Assembly: GCA_028711965.1 (NCBI GenBank)
Contig: JAQTRD010000029.1
Span: 1 to 6,124 of the forward strand
DNA: 6,124 bases
Reading direction: 5' to 3'
Source of the DNA: Candidatus Colwelliibacteriota bacterium
Lineage (GTDB): Bacteria > Patescibacteriota > Minisyncoccia > UBA6257 > Colwellbacteraceae
Shown here: in pieces, positions 4,824 through 6,124 of the stretch
Position numbering within the stretch: position 1 is the first letter of the stretch
Layout: each line of letters opens with the position of its first letter
The notes under the pieces: model-generated
What the model was told of the DNA's origin: nothing
The model's database searches: none
The model's input: the letters and a program-made list of their open reading frames with translations, nothing else
Program-made: the position numbers and the translations under genes

Positions 4824-5711
4824 ATGGCTCCGCTCTTATACCGTTTCATTAAAGAAGCAGAAGACAAGCGAGTAGCTGTCGGTCACTTTAACATCTCTGA
4901 TATTGTCGCGCTTAAAGCGATAGCCGGCGCGGCCAGGGATATTTATGACAGGTACCACATTATTGCGCCGGTTATCATCGGCCTTTCCGAAGGAGAAGCG
5001 GATTTTGTCGGATTGGAGAACGCAGTTTCTCTCGTTAATAATTTGCGAACCGGAGGCATACCGGCGTTCTTGAATGCGGATCATATCCATTCTCTCGAAC
5101 GGCTAGAGACTGCCGTGCGTTTAGGTTTCGATTCGGCTGTCTTTGACGTTTCGGACAGGCCTTTTGATGAGAATATCAGGCTGACCCGCGAAGCGGTCCA
5201 ATTGGCAAAGTCTATTAATCCGTCATTTATCGTTGAGGGAGAAATAGGACATATTGGAGGCGCTTCAAAAGTGTTGGAAGAAATTCCAGCGGATGCCGTT
5301 ATAGACGCATCTCTTCTTTCTCGTCCCGAAGAAGCCGTTCGCTTCATGGCGGAGACGGGAGTGGATATGATTACGCCTGCTGTCGGGAACATACATGGCA
5401 TATTGAAGAATTTTCCGAATCCCAGACTTGATATAGATCGAATAAACGAGATACATAAAGCTGTCCCCGCGCCGCTTGTTCTCCATGGGGGATCGGGAAT
5501 AAGAGATGAAGATTTTTTGAGAGCGATATATGCCGGCATATCGGTAATACATATCAATACAGAACTCCGGATTGCTTGGCGGAGGGGAGTGGAGTCCGGA
5601 TTGGCTCAAAATCCGGACGAAGTAGCTCCTTATAAGATTTTACCTTTAGCGGAAAAAGCGATCAGATCAGTTGTCTTCGAGAGATTGAAATTGTTTAATA
5701 AGCTGGTATAA
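4824..5711 (+). CDS. fba: Class II (zinc) fructose-bisphosphate-type aldolase, divergent
   Basis: It splits fructose 1,6-bisphosphate (or tagatose 1,6-bisphosphate) to dihydroxyacetone phosphate and glyceraldehyde 3-phosphate, or runs in reverse. At 295 residues it has the normal class II length. AVGHFNISD (18-26) matches the family start. ADH (85-87) gives catalytic Asp86 and zinc ligand His87; VEGEIGHIGG (137-146) matches VEAELGxxGG; GNIHG (188-192) gives zinc ligand His191; and LHGGSG (220-225) gives zinc ligand His221 and phosphate-binding glycines. Thr246 fits the phosphate-binding threonine. Two places differ: the usual KINxxTE segment reads VIHINTE (241-247), replacing Lys by Val and the DHAP-contacting Asn by His243, and DGS/DAS reads DVS (108-110). 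The fold and metal site are intact, but substrate preference could differ. It is last of the kinase/unknown/aldolase operon. No clear terminator follows. Confidence 0.9.
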   Translation: MAPLLYRFIKEAEDKRVAVGHFNISDIVALKAIAGAARDIYDRYHIIAPVIIGLSEGEADFVGLENAVSLVNNLRTGGIPAFLNADHIHSLERLETAVRLGFDSAVFDVSDRPFDENIRLTREAVQLAKSINPSFIVEGEIGHIGGASKVLEEIPADAVIDASLLSRPEEAVRFMAETGVDMITPAVGNIHGILKNFPNPRLDIDRINEIHKAVPAPLVLHGGSGIRDEDFLRAIYAGISVIHINTELRIAWRRGVESGLAQNPDEVAPYKILPLAEKAIRSVVFERLKLFNKLV

Positions 5712-5712
5712 T
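5685..5712 (+). promoter_or_regulatory. Strong promoter overlapping the aldolase stop codon
   Basis: TTGAAA (5685-5690) and TATAAT (5707-5712) are 16 bp apart, and TGG at 5704-5706 completes a perfect extended -10. The TAA stop of the aldolase (5709-5711) lies inside the -10 box. Transcription would start near 5718-5720, at the edge of the structured stretch before rplY. It matches consensus better overall than the gdhA or kinase promoter. Confidence 0.65.
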
Positions 5713-5714
5713 CC

Positions 5715-5847
5715 CCGATAAGCAGTTGAAAATCGCGATTTGCCTGTTTCTCCCGCGAAAAGTCCGTTTTGACGCGCCGTCGGGCGCGCCTCTGGTCTTT
5801 TTCACGGTCTAGAACTTTATGTCTCATCGATTTTTTCAACTCCTCGG
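5715..5847 (+). ncRNA. Candidate structured RNA or rplY leader
   Basis: The sequence just after promoter 5685-5712 can fold into nested helices. The closing helix pairs 5724-5735 with 5828-5841 (12 pairs, two-T bulge) and can extend outward by CCGA 5715-5718 with TCGG 5844-5847. Inside a large asymmetric bulge, AGTCCGT (5761-5767) pairs with ACGGTCT (5804-5810) with one mismatch. Next come GA(C) 5771-5773 with (G)TC 5795-5797 and GCGCC (5774-5778) with GGCGC (5783-5787), loop GTCG. A small TTTC/GAAA hairpin (5747-5750 with 5757-5760) sits in the bulge. Closing stem, bubble and apical stem recall 6S RNA in outline, but it is shorter and no 6S, SRP or tmRNA sequence motif is seen. It could be a free small RNA or an autoregulatory leader for L25. 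The DNA palindrome AAATCGCGATTT (5730-5741) overlaps its 5' arm. Confidence 0.35.
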
Positions 5848-5850
5848 AAT

Positions 5851-5856
5851 TATAAA
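5851..5856 (+). promoter_or_regulatory. Possible second -10 box close to rplY
   Basis: TATAAA at 5851-5856 lies ten bases before the rplY ATG, which would give a leader of only a few bases, similar to gdhA and the kinase. The -35 region is weak (TCGATT at 5828-5833 matches three of six), and the area is A/T-rich, so chance is a fair explanation. Confidence 0.3.
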
Positions 5857-5866
5857 TAAAAAGAAA

Positions 5867-6124
5867 ATGCCAAATTTAAACGGAGAAAAAAGAGATATGT
5901 CGGTTAAGTTGGAAGACTTGCGCGCAAAGGGCTTTATTCCGGCTGAGTTGTACGGAAAAGGAGTTTCGAATATTCACCTAGCAATCAGCGCAAAGGAATT
6001 TTCCAAATTATTCGATGAAGCTGGAGAAAACACCATAGTAACCGTGGAGATCGAAGGGAAGGGCCATCCCGTACTTATTCACGGCTATCAGATTGATCCT
6101 ATTTGTCAGAAGTATCTTTCTGTC
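5867..6124 (+). CDS. rplY: 50S ribosomal protein L25 (L25/Ctc family), N-terminal part
   Basis: The 86 visible residues fit the L25 fold that binds 5S rRNA in the large subunit. NGEKRD (5-10) aligns with the family's LxxEKRE start, LRAKGFIPAELYGKG (18-32) with LRREGxIPAVLYGKG, and NTIVTVEIEGKGHPVLIHGYQIDP (57-80) with the central beta-barrel strands ending in the conserved DP. The frame is open to the window end, so the C-terminus, and whether it has the longer TL5/Ctc-type domain, is unknown. ATG 5867 is preferred over the internal ATG at 5897, despite GGAG at 5882-5885, because the EKR motif lies before 5897. Compared with typical L25 it is about two residues shorter between EKR and LR. No Shine-Dalgarno precedes 5867. 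Expression may come from 5685-5712 through a structured leader or from the closer TATAAA. Confidence 0.9.
   Translation, partial: MPNLNGEKRDMSVKLEDLRAKGFIPAELYGKGVSNIHLAISAKEFSKLFDEAGENTIVTVEIEGKGHPVLIHGYQIDPICQKYLSV

Noticed and set aside
5081..5557. Minus-strand 158-codon ORF inside fba
   Set aside because: Shadow of a well-supported aldolase gene; low-complexity Ser/Ile composition and no motif.
5630..5839. Minus-strand 69-codon ORF spanning the fba-rplY gap, with internal ATG start MRHKVLDREK
   Set aside because: It resembles L17 only in the first four residues, is mostly Arg/Lys/Asp filler, overlaps the end of fba antisense, and has no ribosome site. The structured RNA and promoter explain the region better.
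5715..5847. SRP (4.5S) RNA, tmRNA or RNase P RNA
   Set aside because: No GGAAGGAAGCAGC-like SRP loop, no tRNA-like end, and far too short for RNase P. Only a general 6S-like outline remains, which is not enough for a name.

Overview
The window looks like chromosomal DNA from a bacterium of the Candidate Phyla Radiation (Patescibacteria), probably a Parcubacteria-like lineage. This is inferred from the gene mix (a lone short RRM protein, a divergent class II aldolase beside a PfkB-family kinase and a large unrecognised protein, and a bacterial L25), from scarce Shine-Dalgarno sites, and from two promoters that sit almost on their start codons. L25 marks it as bacterial. No in-frame TGA is read as an amino acid, so there is no sign of the recoded code of Gracilibacteria. 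All convincing genes lie on the plus strand. I see no tRNA, rRNA, CRISPR array, insertion sequence or phage gene.

Layout. Bases 1-402 hold the C-terminal part of an acyltransferase of the PlsC type, closed by a good intrinsic terminator. Bases 403-697 have no clear gene. They hold a strong sigma70-type promoter (459-488) whose spacer is filled by an inverted repeat, then a leader of about 200 nt containing a terminator-like hairpin. This leads into a 100-residue RRM RNA-binding protein (698-1000), followed by an excellent, probably bidirectional terminator. A short A/T-rich repeat stretch and a promoter precede glutamate dehydrogenase (1146-2399). The 162-bp gap after it holds an imperfect foldback element, a separate perfect hairpin and an extended -10 promoter.

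Bases 2562-5711 form a compact operon. A PfkB-family sugar kinase is followed 1 nt later by a 410-residue protein of unknown function, then 5 nt later by a class II fructose-bisphosphate-type aldolase. Kinase plus aldolase suggests a two-step 'phosphorylate then split' route from a hexose monophosphate to triose phosphates. The kinase could stand in for the classical PfkA that many CPR genomes lack. The middle protein is the least explained part of the window.

Bases 5712-5866 are intergenic. A promoter with near-consensus -35 and perfect extended -10 (5685-5712) overlaps the aldolase stop codon. About 10 nt past it begins a stretch able to fold into a nested multi-helix structure (about 5715-5847), either a small RNA or the leader of the next gene. 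That gene is the 5' part of rplY (ribosomal protein L25), running off the window end.

Main points for a second look: the kinase/unknown/aldolase cassette, the aldolase's altered substrate-binding residues, the structured RNA before rplY, the palindrome-filled promoter and long leader of the RRM gene, and the matching leaderless promoters of gdhA and the kinase gene.
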